From positions 88,680 through 152,679 of the forward strand of contig CAVUNW010000035.1 in the NCBI GenBank assembly GCA_963742865.1: a stretch of DNA of 64,000 nucleotides, read 5' to 3'. The first letter of the stretch is position 1. Each line of letters begins with the position of its first letter. Shown one piece after another: positions 33,788 through 42,667 of the stretch. The stretch comes from Bog-532 sp963742865. Lineage in GTDB: Bacteria > Actinomycetota > Actinomycetes > Streptosporangiales > Streptosporangiaceae. A program made the position numbers and the translations under genes. A model generated the notes under the pieces. That model searched no databases, was not told the origin of the DNA, and was given only the letters and a program-made list of their open reading frames with translations.

Positions 33788-34843
33788 CTAGCCGGGGATC
33801 TCTACCCGCGCCAGGCCCGGGGATAGCCGCTGGCCCGCGGCGGCGCGGGCCAGATGGGCCCGGACGCGGCCGAAATAGAAGATCGCCGCGACCAGCCCCA
33901 CGCCTATAGGGGCGCCGAGCAACAGCAGAGCGAGCAGCGGCTTCTTCCGGTAGCCGGCCGCATTCCACACCGATTCCGGGCGGACCGAGCCGTCGAGCAG
34001 GGCCCACAGCGGCATGCCGACAACGACGACGACGGCCAGGATGACGGCCAGCGGGATGGCGCCGACGCCGACGAGCTTCAGCGCCGTGCCCAGCAGCACG
34101 ACCGCCAGCAGCGGGCGGAGCAGCAGGTTCGTGCCGCGGGCCGAGATCAGCGACCCGATGATCACACCCGGGATGCTGCCGATCGCGATCGCCGCCGTCA
34201 GCCCGGCGTGCAGGTTCCCGAAGGCAGCCTGCGCCACCGCGGCGGAGCCGACGAGCGGCATCGACTGGACGATGTCGGTGCCGACCAGCCGGCGCATGGA
34301 CAGAGCGGGATACGCCAGCATCAGCAGCACGATCATCAGCGAGCCGGACCCGACCGACGTGATGCCGACGAGCAGCCCCCCGACCACGCCGATGGCCACC
34401 GTCAGCGTACGTTTCACGGGGAACATCGTGTCCTCGCCGGCCGTATCCGCCGGCTCCCGCCGCGCCCGGGCACTGTCCAGCAGCAGGCGGACGATCAGTG
34501 CGGCCGACGCGATCAGCAGCGCGGCGCCCATCGCGTACTCCAGCCGCTGCTGCAGCACCTTCCCCGAGCCGAGCGCGTGGTCGATGAAGACCCCGGCGAA
34601 CGCGGCGGGCACGGAGCCGATCGACAGCCACAGCACCAGGCCGGTGTGGACGGTGCCGCGGCGGAAGTGAATCGCGCCGCCGAACGGCTTCATGATCGCC
34701 GACGCGACGATGTCGCTGGAAACGGCCGCGCTGGGAGCCACCCCGAAGGCCAAGATGAGGATCGGCGTCATCAGCGCCCCGCCGCCCGCCCCGGTGAGCC
34801 CGACGAGAATACCGACGATGAACCCGGCGAAAACGATGTGCAT
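33788..34843 (-). CDS. TauE/SafE-family membrane exporter
   Basis: A 351-residue polytopic protein with about eight to nine membrane helices and the two family repeats. Each begins with a Gly-rich helix: VGILVGLTGAGGGALMTPIL and, in the second half, LLVGITSVGSGSLMIVLLML. SSDIVASAIMKPFGGAIHF and RRLVGTDIVQSMPLVG are matching helix ends. The family (sulfite exporter TauE/SafE) moves sulfur-containing or other small anions; the substrate here is unknown. It is monocistronic with ATG at 34843. Confidence 0.9.
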   Translation of the reverse strand: MHIVFAGFIVGILVGLTGAGGGALMTPILILAFGVAPSAAVSSDIVASAIMKPFGGAIHFRRGTVHTGLVLWLSIGSVPAAFAGVFIDHALGSGKVLQQRLEYAMGAALLIASAALIVRLLLDSARARREPADTAGEDTMFPVKRTLTVAIGVVGGLLVGITSVGSGSLMIVLLMLAYPALSMRRLVGTDIVQSMPLVGSAAVAQAAFGNLHAGLTAAIAIGSIPGVIIGSLISARGTNLLLRPLLAVVLLGTALKLVGVGAIPLAVILAVVVVVGMPLWALLDGSVRPESVWNAAGYRKKPLLALLLLGAPIGVGLVAAIFYFGRVRAHLARAAAGQRLSPGLARVEIPG

Positions 34844-35041
34844 ACGCGGAGGGCCCTATCTCACTTTTCCGGCTCAAATGGACGACTATCGTCGGGTCAA
34901 CTTACCCGGCATCCGGCTCCGCATCCACCCGTGCGCGCGGCCAGGGCCGGTCAGCGTCCGCGCCGGGCCGGGGCCCTGGTCAGGCGCGGCAGAACCGAAA
35001 TGAGCCCGGAAAATAAGCCGGGAAATAAGCCCGGACAGCAG

Positions 35042-35851
35042 TCAGCTCGGTACCGTCATGCGGCCCGCGCTGCCGTCATCCGCCCGGCGTGGCGGCGGCT
35101 CCGGGCCGCCGCCCGCCCACAGTTCCCTGATCCCCATGAACATCAGATAGGGCACGAGGTCGGTGGACCGGCGGATCACCCAGGCGGTGCCCTTGGTGGC
35201 CATCCAGCCGGCCTGAGCGAGACGGGTGGGTGGCGGGCTGGACGGCTCGGGCTCCGGGCGGGCCCCGAGCGGCAGCCCCGCCGCCGCCAGCCGGTCGTGG
35301 AAACGTCCGGCGATCAGGCGATGGCCGCGCTCACTCGGATGCAGCCGGTCCACGCTCCACATCCGGGGGTCGTAGGTCTCCGGATCGCCGGCGGCGTCGA
35401 ACACCAGCGTCCCGAGGCGATCGGCGAGATCGTCTACCACCGCGTTCACCGCGTGAATGCGGCGGACGAGCGGGCGCGACAGCGCCGGCGGCAGGCCGAG
35501 CATGAGGCCTGGATCCGGCAGGCGCATCGTCAGTACCTCGGCACCGGCCGAGCGCAGCGCTCCCATCGTGTGCTCGGCCGCCCGCGCGAACCGGGGCGGG
35601 TCAAAGCTGGCGCGCAGCGTGTCGTTGATCCCCACGATCACACTGGCAATGTCGGGCCGCAGTTCCAGGGCCCGTGGCAGCTGGTCACGCTCCACGTCCG
35701 CCGCGCGGGCGCCGGCGGTGGCCAGATTGTGCAGCCGCGGCTCGGGCATTCCCTCGGCGAGCAGAGCCGCCCAGCCGCGCCAGGTCCGTCCCGGTGCCGG
35801 GTCGCCGATGCCGAGCGTGATCGAGTCGCCGAGGGCCGCGAACGTGGTCAT
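35042..35851 (-). CDS. SGNH/GDSL hydrolase
   Basis: A 269-residue SGNH esterase/lipase-fold enzyme. Block I is FAALGDSITLGIGDP (nucleophile Ser in GDS), block II supplies the Gly in LATAGARAADV, block III is IVGINDTLR (Asn), and block V has VDRLHPSERGH with the Asp-x-x-His pair. No secretion signal is present. The ATG at 35851 is seven bases after the GT4 glycosyltransferase stop, so the pair is an operon. It may deacylate a lipid or glycan made by the partner, which is inference. Confidence 0.9.
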   Translation of the reverse strand: MTTFAALGDSITLGIGDPAPGRTWRGWAALLAEGMPEPRLHNLATAGARAADVERDQLPRALELRPDIASVIVGINDTLRASFDPPRFARAAEHTMGALRSAGAEVLTMRLPDPGLMLGLPPALSRPLVRRIHAVNAVVDDLADRLGTLVFDAAGDPETYDPRMWSVDRLHPSERGHRLIAGRFHDRLAAAGLPLGARPEPEPSSPPPTRLAQAGWMATKGTAWVIRRSTDLVPYLMFMGIRELWAGGGPEPPPRRADDGSAGRMTVPS

Positions 35852-35858
35852 GCGCGCC

Positions 35859-36995
35859 TCACGCCGCCGCCTGCCGCCCAGCCCGGGCCGGGCCCAGGAC
35901 AGCCTCGTAGTGACCGATCAGCGCGTCGCCGATCGCGGGCCAGTCCCGGGTCAGCACTTTCTGCCGGGCGGCCCGGCCCTGCTGCGCGCGCAGCCCGGGA
36001 TCGGCGGCCAGCCGCGCCACCGCCGCCGCCAGCGCGGGCGCGTCCCCCGGCGGGACAAGAAATCCGGTGACCCCGTGGTCGACCAGATCCAGCGGGCCGC
36101 CGGCGGCCGGCGCGACGACCGGCACCCCCGACGCCGCCGCCTCCTGCAGCGTCTGCCCGAACGTCTCGTGCGGTCCGCTGTGCACGAATACGTCCAGGCT
36201 GGCGTAGGTCCGCGCGAGCTGCTCACCCCGTTGCTCCCCCAGGAAGATGGCCGACGGCATCCGCTCACGCAGCGCAGCCGCGGCCGGCCCTCCGCCCACC
36301 ACGACCAGGCGCACGCCGGGCAGTTCGGCTACCGGGGCCAGCAGGTCGACCCGCTTCTCGGTGGCCAGCCGGCCGACGTACCCGGCGAGCACCTCACCAC
36401 CGGCGGCCAGTTGCCGCCGCAGGCCGGCGGATCGCTTGCCGGGGAGGAAACGCGCCAGGTCGACCCCGCGCCCCCACAGCCACATCCGCTCGAACCCGTG
36501 CGCCCGGAGCTGTGTCAGGGCCGCGGTGGACGGTACCAGGGTGCGTTCGGCGGCGTTGTGGATGCGGCGGAGCCAGCGCCAGGCGGCCGCCTCACCCGCG
36601 CCGTGCCAGCCGTAGGCGCGGGCGTAGGCCGGGATGTCGGTCTGGTACACCGCGATCGCCGGCAGGCCGAGATGACGGGCGACGGTGCTGCCCGTCGCGC
36701 CCAGGAAAACCGGGCTCGCCAGGTGCACCAGTTCTGTGCCGTGGCGGGCCAGGGCGCTGGGCACCGCCCGGCTCGGCAGGCCGAGGCGAAAGCCCGGGTA
36801 ACCGGGCAGGGACATGGACGGTACCCGCTCGACCGGGTACGGGAACGGGCCGGCCGGGTGGCTCCCACCGGGCTCGGGAGCCACGATGAGCGGCTGATGG
36901 CCACGGTGGACGAGGTGCTCGGCCATGTGCAGGACACAGTTGGCCACGCCGTTAAGGTCGGGTGCGAACGATTCCGTGATGATCGCGATCCGCAT
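35859..36995 (-). CDS. GT4-family glycosyltransferase (MgtA/PimB-like)
   Basis: A 378-residue GT-B glycosyltransferase. The N-terminal domain opens MRIAIITESFAPDLNGVANC and holds YQTDIPAYARAYG, and the C-terminal domain has GYVGRLATEKRVDLLAPVAE and SGPHETFGQTLQEAAASGVP, the E-x7-E donor motif. The pattern is that of actinobacterial GDP-mannose-dependent alpha-mannosyltransferases (MgtA group) acting on membrane glycolipids. ATG at 36995 is used; in-frame extensions to 37034 add 13 residues without family character. It is followed immediately by the SGNH hydrolase. Confidence 0.88.
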   Translation of the reverse strand: MRIAIITESFAPDLNGVANCVLHMAEHLVHRGHQPLIVAPEPGGSHPAGPFPYPVERVPSMSLPGYPGFRLGLPSRAVPSALARHGTELVHLASPVFLGATGSTVARHLGLPAIAVYQTDIPAYARAYGWHGAGEAAAWRWLRRIHNAAERTLVPSTAALTQLRAHGFERMWLWGRGVDLARFLPGKRSAGLRRQLAAGGEVLAGYVGRLATEKRVDLLAPVAELPGVRLVVVGGGPAAAALRERMPSAIFLGEQRGEQLARTYASLDVFVHSGPHETFGQTLQEAAASGVPVVAPAAGGPLDLVDHGVTGFLVPPGDAPALAAAVARLAADPGLRAQQGRAARQKVLTRDWPAIGDALIGHYEAVLGPARAGRQAAA

Positions 36996-37076
36996 GCTCA
37001 CAAGGTGAAACACGTGCATGCCGCAACCGGTCACAACGCCCTTACGGACACGCGAACTGTAGGTGACATCTCACCC

Positions 37077-37100
37077 GGACCGCGGCCCCGGCCGCGGTCC
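37077..37100. terminator. Palindrome between GH26 and GT4 genes
   Basis: GGACCGCGGCC-CC-GGCCGCGGTCC, a perfect 11-bp inverted repeat, 45 bases past the GH26 stop. A terminator for the GT2-GH26 unit is likely. Confidence 0.5.
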
Positions 37101-37144
37101 CGGCCCGCGGCGCGCGGGCCAGACGACGGCGGCGCCCCCGCGGC

Positions 37145-38443
37145 CTACCGGAGCGAGATGACCGGAGACGGCGTTGGGGTGGGCTTGACCGGCGGCGGCG
37201 TGGACCGGCGAGGCGTGGTCGGCTTTGGCCGGGGCGGGACGGATGTACGGGGTGGCGTGACGGGCGTGACGACCGGCGGCGGCGTGGTGGCCGCGGCCTG
37301 CGATGCGGCCGCCGTCGGCTGGCTGCCCGGCACCACCGCCGGGATGGGGACGGTCGCCAGGGCGGGCATACCCGGTTTCCACGGAGTCCGGTACAGCGGG
37401 CTGGTGAGCCCCGCGGCAAACGCGCGCGCGGCCGCCGGGTCATCGGCCACCCTCCAGTCGATGACATTGAACGCCTCGAACCAGATCACGCCGATGATGT
37501 CGGTATGGGCCGGCAGTTCCTGGAACATCTGCCTGACCCACGGCGCCATCTCCCCGCTGACGTTGGTCGCGCCCGTCTCGGTGATGACCAGCGGCTTGCT
37601 GGTGAAGGTCCGCAGATCGGTGATCGTCTGGGCGAAGGTCTGGTCGAAGGACTTGTAGTCCTGCATGCCGGGGGTGCCGTAGTAGCCGGACAGGCCGATC
37701 CAGTCGACGTAGCTGTTGCCCGGGTACAGGCTCCCGAGGTTGGTGAACGTGTTCCAGATGATGTTCGGCGACCATACCCAGATGACGTTGGTCGCCCCGG
37801 CCTGGGTAAAGATGTCATGCACATGCCGCCACGCCTGAACGTACTGGCCCGGCGTGTTGCCGTTGGTGAACGCCGCCCACGGGTACCAGTTGCCGTTCAT
37901 CTCGTGCGCGAAGCGCAGGGCGATCGGGTAGCCGAGGCTTTTGGCGCCCTCCGCCCATGACCTGATGTAGCGGTCGTACCGGCCGTCGATGATAGTGGAC
38001 AGGCTGTAGGCCGGCTGGTCGCCCTGGCGCGGCGTCCCCATGGGCGCGGTCCGGTAATCCCACGGCTCCCAGGAGATCAGCGGCAGCATGCCCCGACGGG
38101 CCACGGCGTCGATAACGCTGGCATTGAACTGGTTCACCGCCCAGCCCTGGCCGAACTCGTAGACGGACGGCTGCTGCCCCACGGCCCGGGTGAACCTGTC
38201 CAGGTCGGTGAAGCCGTAGGGCCCGCTGTTGGTCATGATCCCGATGAACTTATGGCTCGCGGCCGGGAAGGCGGGACTGCCGGGCTGGGCCGTTACCGCC
38301 GGCGCCGTCGGCGAGGGCACAGCGGCGGTCCCCGCGACGTGCCTGGCGGCCGCGGCGTGCATGCGCGGCGCGACCAGGAACACGTAGCCGGTCAGCAGGA
38401 CGCAGAACCCGAGGGCTAGCACCTTCGGAATGGTGACCCGCAC
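37145..38443 (-). CDS. GH26-like secreted/anchored glycosidase
   Basis: A 432-residue protein. A signal anchor (IPKVLALGFCVLLTGYVFLV) precedes a short Pro/Ala linker, a beta/alpha-barrel (about residues 60-345) and a Pro/Thr-rich tail of about 85 residues. GH26 landmarks are seen: ALRFAHEMNGNWYPWAAF (acid/base Glu), VIWVWSPNIIWNTF, and PLVITETGATN, where Glu is the expected nucleophile. The family cleaves beta-mannan or mixed-linkage glucans. GTG at 38443 shares one base with the TAG stop of the GT2 synthase (TAGTG) and uses GGAGGG inside that gene, so production is coupled to the synthase. Confidence 0.88.
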   Translation of the reverse strand: MRVTIPKVLALGFCVLLTGYVFLVAPRMHAAAARHVAGTAAVPSPTAPAVTAQPGSPAFPAASHKFIGIMTNSGPYGFTDLDRFTRAVGQQPSVYEFGQGWAVNQFNASVIDAVARRGMLPLISWEPWDYRTAPMGTPRQGDQPAYSLSTIIDGRYDRYIRSWAEGAKSLGYPIALRFAHEMNGNWYPWAAFTNGNTPGQYVQAWRHVHDIFTQAGATNVIWVWSPNIIWNTFTNLGSLYPGNSYVDWIGLSGYYGTPGMQDYKSFDQTFAQTITDLRTFTSKPLVITETGATNVSGEMAPWVRQMFQELPAHTDIIGVIWFEAFNVIDWRVADDPAAARAFAAGLTSPLYRTPWKPGMPALATVPIPAVVPGSQPTAAASQAAATTPPPVVTPVTPPRTSVPPRPKPTTPRRSTPPPVKPTPTPSPVISLR

Positions 38444-40452
38444 TAACCCTCCCAGGGCGTTTCCGGGAAGGCGGCCGCCAGGTCCTCCCGGCGCGGACGG
38501 GAAAACCAGTCGTCCGGCGCTCTGGGGTCGCGGGGCGGCCGGTACGCGTGCCCCGCTGGGCGCGGCACGACCAGCTGATCGGGCCATACCTCGGGGGCGC
38601 GGTGCGGCACGTGGCTGTCCTCGTGGCGTTCCCCGTCCGCCGCGCGACTGTGCCTGGCGCGGATACCGCGGCGGAGCCGGGCAGCCAGGACGATCAGCAG
38701 CGGCCCGATCCCGGTCACGGCGGCGAGACAGGCCCACAGCCGCATCGCCGCGTAATCGTGGTGGAAGCGGTAGCTCGCGAACAGGAGGCCGCCCGCCAGC
38801 GCCGCCCAGATCACGTGCAGCCGGAACGTACGCAGCGAATCGGGGCTTCGCAGGTCACCCTTGGCGGTGACCGCGTACGTCAGCGGCCGCCGCAGCATGG
38901 CGGCGAACCCCGCGGCCACGTAGACCGGCCCGGCGAACAGCGCGAGGAGCATGCCGGTCAAGCCCACCTCCCGCCGCTCGTGCGGGGCCAGGTTGAACCG
39001 GCGCAGCCAGAGCCACAGCAGCAGCCAGCTGGCCATGCTGGCCGACCACAGAGCGAGCCACTGAGCGGAATTGACCCTGACCACCGTGATGCCAAGCAGC
39101 AGGTAGACGGCCGTGGCCACGGTGCCGAACAGCACGGTCGCGCCCACGCTCGGGTAGTAGAACTGCACGAGCCCGTAGAGCAGGCGCTGGCGCGCCCTCA
39201 GCCTGATCCCCGCGTGGAGCTTGCGCTTGAGCAGGATCTCCCAGATTCCGTAGGCCCAGCGCTTCTGCTGGTTGAAATAGTCGGTCCACGACTCGGGCCC
39301 GTCGCCGATGGCCAGGATGTCGGGCGTGTAGACGCCGCGCCACGGCTGGCCGGTGACCGGATTGATCGTGCCCTGCACCCGCATGCTCGTGAGGTGGTCC
39401 TCGATGATCGAGTCCTGGTACCCCCCGATCTCGTGCCACGCCGCCGGCCGGTACAGGTGGTTCGTGCCGATCAGCAGCGGGGCGTCGAGGCCGTTGCCGC
39501 CGCGCTCCACCACGCCGCTGAACAGGTACTGCTGGACCGAGGCGCCGTGCGCGACCCAGTTCTCGTACATGTTGCCGTACACCTGCGGCGCCACGACAAA
39601 CGCGACGTCCGGATCGCGGAAGTAACCGATGGTCCGCTCCAGGAAGCACGGCAGCGGCACGTGGTCGGGGTCCATCTGCGCGACGACGTCGTAATAGCGC
39701 TCGTAGTTGTCGCGCCAGGCGTTGTGGTTACCGGCCTTGGTCCGGGCCCGGTACGGTCCCCGGGGCTGGTTGTAGCGCGGGATGCCCTTGCGGCTGAAGT
39801 GATAGACGCCCAGGCGCTCGGCCATCGCCCGCACGGCGGGATCGTTGCCCTCGTCGAGAATCCAGATGTCGACCTCACCGCGGTACCTGACCTGGCGCAT
39901 TGCTTGCAGCGTGCGCTCCACCACGTAGATCGGCTCCTTGGCGGGCACGATCGTGGTCAGCAGCGCGACCCGCAGGCCGCGCATCGGGGCCTTGGGCACC
40001 GGGTCGTGCATGGACGACGCGAAGATCCACACGGCGAAGTTCTGCACGAAGCGGACCATCTCCACGCTGATGATCACGCAGAACGCGACCCGGGCGACGC
40101 CGAGCCGCCAGCCCCCGAATCCCACCACGCCGGCCCCGGGGATGTGCGCGGGCAGCAGCAGCCACCCGATGAAAGCCAGGGCCGTCAGCGTGTTGAGTGT
40201 CGCCAGCAGAGCCAGCATGGTGCGCTGGCCGGCCGAGGCCACCCGGCGGAAGGTGACCCGTGGATCCGCGGAGAAGTCCAGTTCACCGGTCAGGTCCGAG
40301 CACCGGGCGTAGGCACGGCGAACCGCTGTGGTGCGCTGCTGCTGCCGGGACGTCTGGCTGGCCGGCCGGGATGCGCGCCGGTGCCGCTGCACCGACGGGC
40401 CCGCGCTGGCCTGGCCGTACCGGTAAGTGCCAGGCGCTGCACGTTCTCCCAA
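38443..40452 (-). CDS. Cellulose-synthase-like GT2 polysaccharide synthase
   Basis: A processive GT2 synthase of up to 669 residues with membrane helices at both sides of the catalytic domain. The D,D,D,QxxRW pattern is complete: IWILDEGNDP, VAQMDPDHVP, SIIEDHLTSM and FNQQKRWAYGIW. GPYRARTKAGNHNAW and the VAPQVYGN strand fit the family. It should polymerise a beta-linked glycan from a nucleotide sugar and extrude it. The N-terminal 60 residues are low-complexity and the TTG at 40452 is only a guess; the true start may be downstream. The C-terminal tail is disordered. Coupled to the GH26 enzyme by overlapping TAGTG. Confidence 0.9.
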   Translation of the reverse strand: MGERAAPGTYRYGQASAGPSVQRHRRASRPASQTSRQQQRTTAVRRAYARCSDLTGELDFSADPRVTFRRVASAGQRTMLALLATLNTLTALAFIGWLLLPAHIPGAGVVGFGGWRLGVARVAFCVIISVEMVRFVQNFAVWIFASSMHDPVPKAPMRGLRVALLTTIVPAKEPIYVVERTLQAMRQVRYRGEVDIWILDEGNDPAVRAMAERLGVYHFSRKGIPRYNQPRGPYRARTKAGNHNAWRDNYERYYDVVAQMDPDHVPLPCFLERTIGYFRDPDVAFVVAPQVYGNMYENWVAHGASVQQYLFSGVVERGGNGLDAPLLIGTNHLYRPAAWHEIGGYQDSIIEDHLTSMRVQGTINPVTGQPWRGVYTPDILAIGDGPESWTDYFNQQKRWAYGIWEILLKRKLHAGIRLRARQRLLYGLVQFYYPSVGATVLFGTVATAVYLLLGITVVRVNSAQWLALWSASMASWLLLWLWLRRFNLAPHERREVGLTGMLLALFAGPVYVAAGFAAMLRRPLTYAVTAKGDLRSPDSLRTFRLHVIWAALAGGLLFASYRFHHDYAAMRLWACLAAVTGIGPLLIVLAARLRRGIRARHSRAADGERHEDSHVPHRAPEVWPDQLVVPRPAGHAYRPPRDPRAPDDWFSRPRREDLAAAFPETPWEG

Positions 40453-40603
40453 CGTTCTACCGTTCCCCTGACCTGCACCGAAACGCTGATCTGGCCCGGG
40501 GAAGACAATAATGTATGAACGGGAAGCAACACGCGGTAATCAGAGATAATTCTGATAAAGGTACTTTCGGACAACGGGCGCCTGACCCGGGTCCGGCGCT
40601 GGG
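40453..40603. promoter_or_regulatory. Upstream region of the synthase operon
   Basis: A 151-base gap upstream of the GT2 gene, AT-rich around 40505-40565 (including AGAGATAATTCTGATAA). A promoter is likely here, but hexamers were not assigned with confidence. Confidence 0.35.
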
Positions 40604-41584
40604 TCAGTCCGGCGCCAGCCCGGCCACCCGCGCGTGCAGCCGGGTCAGTCCGTGCAGCGCGTCGGTGGCCGGAGACGGCACGCCCACCACGGCCCCGATC
40701 TCCCGCACGGCACCGACGAGCGCGTCCAGTTCCAGCGGCCGCCCGGCGTCGGCGTCCTGGAGCATCGACGTCCGGACGGCGCCGATCTTCCTGGTGACCT
40801 TGTTGCGGTCCCCGGGACTTTCCGCGATAGGGCACCCGATACCCGCGCCGATCTCCTGCGCCTCCCGCATCGCCGCCTCACAGAAGGCCCGGACGAGGTC
40901 GTCATCGACGATCTGGTCCGCCGTGGCCCCGGTCAGTACCGAGACCGGGTTGACGGTCATGTTGCCCCAGAGCTTGTACCAGACGTCGGAGTGAATCCGG
41001 TCCGACACCGTGACCTCGAACCCGCCTTTTTCCAGGACGCCGGCCAGGGCGCGAAGGCGGTCGGACACGCTGTGGTCCGGCTCGCCGACGATCAGCCCGG
41101 TGCCGTGGTGGTGCCGGATCAGGCCAGGCTCGGGAACGCTGCAGCTGACGTGCACGACGCCGCCAATGACGTGGCCGACCGGGATCGCGGCCGCGATCGT
41201 CCCGCCGGGATCCACGCTGTCCAGGTGACGTCCCTGGCACGGGCCGCCGAAACCGTCGAAGAACCACCACGGCACACCGTTCATCGCGGTCAGCAGCATC
41301 GTCTGCGGCCCCAGCAGCGGCCCGATCACCGGAGCTACGGACGGCATGGAATGCGCCTTGACCGCCAGGATCACCAGATCCTGTTCGCCCAGTTCGGCGG
41401 CGTCAGCCGAGGCCCGGACCGGGGCGGTGATCAGGCGGCCGCCGGACTCCGCCCGCCAGCCGTGGGCGCGCAGCGCGGCCAGCGTGGCCCCGCGGGCCAG
41501 GGCCGACGTTTCCACGCCCGCTTCGGCCAGCCGGGTCCCGATGAAGCCGCCGATCGCCCCGGCGCCCAGCACGCATACGCGCAT
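40604..41584 (-). CDS. Ketopantoate reductase-family oxidoreductase (ApbA/PanE-like)
   Basis: A 326-residue NADP-dependent dehydrogenase. The Rossmann start is MRVCVLGAGAIGGFIGTRLA. The mid part has VILAVKAHSMPSVAPVI and TAMNGVPWWFF. The C-terminal helical domain has the catalytic-lysine region SDVWYKLWGNMTVNPVSVLT and LELDALVGAVREIG. PanE makes pantoate for coenzyme A, but many family members act on other 2-keto acids, and no pan genes are nearby. ATG at 41584 has GGAGGAAG four bases upstream and is preferred over an earlier in-frame codon. Confidence 0.9.
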   Translation of the reverse strand: MRVCVLGAGAIGGFIGTRLAEAGVETSALARGATLAALRAHGWRAESGGRLITAPVRASADAAELGEQDLVILAVKAHSMPSVAPVIGPLLGPQTMLLTAMNGVPWWFFDGFGGPCQGRHLDSVDPGGTIAAAIPVGHVIGGVVHVSCSVPEPGLIRHHHGTGLIVGEPDHSVSDRLRALAGVLEKGGFEVTVSDRIHSDVWYKLWGNMTVNPVSVLTGATADQIVDDDLVRAFCEAAMREAQEIGAGIGCPIAESPGDRNKVTRKIGAVRTSMLQDADAGRPLELDALVGAVREIGAVVGVPSPATDALHGLTRLHARVAGLAPD

Positions 41585-41673
41585 CAGTCTTCCTCCCGCC
41601 ACACCCTACTGCGCGCGGCCGGGCGAACGGGGCGGGAGTGAGTTCCGGGCGGTCCCGCGGCGATCTGAGCCGG

Positions 41674-42153
41674 TCAGCCGCCCGCGTGCGCCGCGCGGAG
41701 AGCGCCGATATCCAGCTTCTTCATCGAGAGCATCGCCTTCATGGCGCGCTGAGCCTTCCCCGGATCCGGGTCACTGAGCAGTTCGGGCAGGGCGGTGGGC
41801 ACGACCTGCCAGGACAGCCCGTACTTGTCCTTGAGCCAGCCGCAGTCGCTTTCCTCGCCCCCGTCGGTGAGCCGGTCCCAGTAGTAGTCGACCTCGTCCT
41901 GGTCGGCGCAGGGGATCTGGAACGAGATGGATTCGTTGAACCTGAACTCCGGGCCGCCGTTCAGGGCGACGAACTTCTGGCCGTTCAGTTCGAACTCCGC
42001 GGTGATGACCGTGCCCGCCGGGCGCGGGCCGGCCTCGCCGTAACGGCTGATGCTGCCCATCCTGGAGTCCTTGAACACGCTCGTGTAGAAGTTCGCTGCC
42101 TCTTCGCCTTCGGTGTCGAACCAGAGGCAGGTGGTGAGCGCCTGACCGGTCAT
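41674..42153 (-). CDS. VOC-superfamily (PhnB-like) protein
   Basis: A 159-residue vicinal-oxygen-chelate fold protein of the PhnB/3-demethylubiquinone-methyltransferase-like group. It shows ALTTCLWFDTEGEEAANFYT, TAEFELNGQKFVALNGGPE, then SFQIPCADQDEVDYYWDRLT and CGWLKDKYGLSWQVVP. The helical C-terminus MKAMLSMKKLDIGAL is typical. The biochemical role of this subgroup is not known. ATG at 42153 follows AGGAGGAA. Confidence 0.88.
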   Translation of the reverse strand: MTGQALTTCLWFDTEGEEAANFYTSVFKDSRMGSISRYGEAGPRPAGTVITAEFELNGQKFVALNGGPEFRFNESISFQIPCADQDEVDYYWDRLTDGGEESDCGWLKDKYGLSWQVVPTALPELLSDPDPGKAQRAMKAMLSMKKLDIGALRAAHAGG

Positions 42154-42246
42154 CGTTCCTCCTGAGGTTGAGCCTGTGCGCGGGTCCTGTATGCAGATAT
42201 GGACGCCGTCCGGCCGGCCTACTCATCGGCACCAGGCGGGCCGGGG

Positions 42247-42474
42247 CTAGCGCCGCCGCCCGAAAAGGAAATACGAGATCGGCGCGCCCCCGGCGGAATT
42301 GACCAGTGCCACCACCACGGCCCACAGCCACTTCGGTCCCCGGATCTGGCTGGCCGGACGGCGCTTGATGTCGATGAGCGCCGCCGCCTTGAGGCCGGCT
42401 TCGGCGGTCGCCGCGGCCATGATCAGTCTGCGGGTGCGCGGGCTCAAATCGCTCCACTGGCGTCTCGCCGCCAT
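42247..42474 (-). CDS. Small PLDc_N-type membrane protein
   Basis: A 75-residue protein. A charged N-terminus (AARRQWSDLSPRTRRLIMAA) leads to a segment with KAAALIDIKRRPASQIRGPK, then a hydrophobic helix LWAVVVALVNSAGGAPISYF and a basic end. The RGxKWxW pattern is that of phospholipase D-nuclease N-terminal (PLDc_N) domains, here without any nuclease. ATG at 42474 follows GGAGGACG; a GTG at 42486 overlaps that site and is less likely. Confidence 0.8.
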   Translation of the reverse strand: MAARRQWSDLSPRTRRLIMAAATAEAGLKAAALIDIKRRPASQIRGPKWLWAVVVALVNSAGGAPISYFLFGRRR

Positions 42475-42604
42475 GGCGTCCTCCACAAATATCGGCAGAG
42501 ATCCCCGTTGACCTGAACCCTACGTCCCCGGCCGCGGCAGCCTCCCCCGGAGGTGGCCGCGGCTACGCGCTGGGCAGGACCGGCAGCGCCAGGCGGATAC
42601 GGAA

Positions 42605-42648
42605 AAGCGCTGGCCGCCCGGCCCGGACGGGCAGGACGGCCAGCGCTT
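42605..42648 (-). terminator. Hairpin terminator of the sedolisin gene
   Basis: A 12-bp perfect stem (42605-42616 with 42637-42648) with an inner CCCG/CGGG stem, 20 bases beyond the peptidase stop. There are A/T bases at both ends of the stem. Confidence 0.7.
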
Positions 42649-42667
42649 CAGCGCGAAGGCCGGTGAA

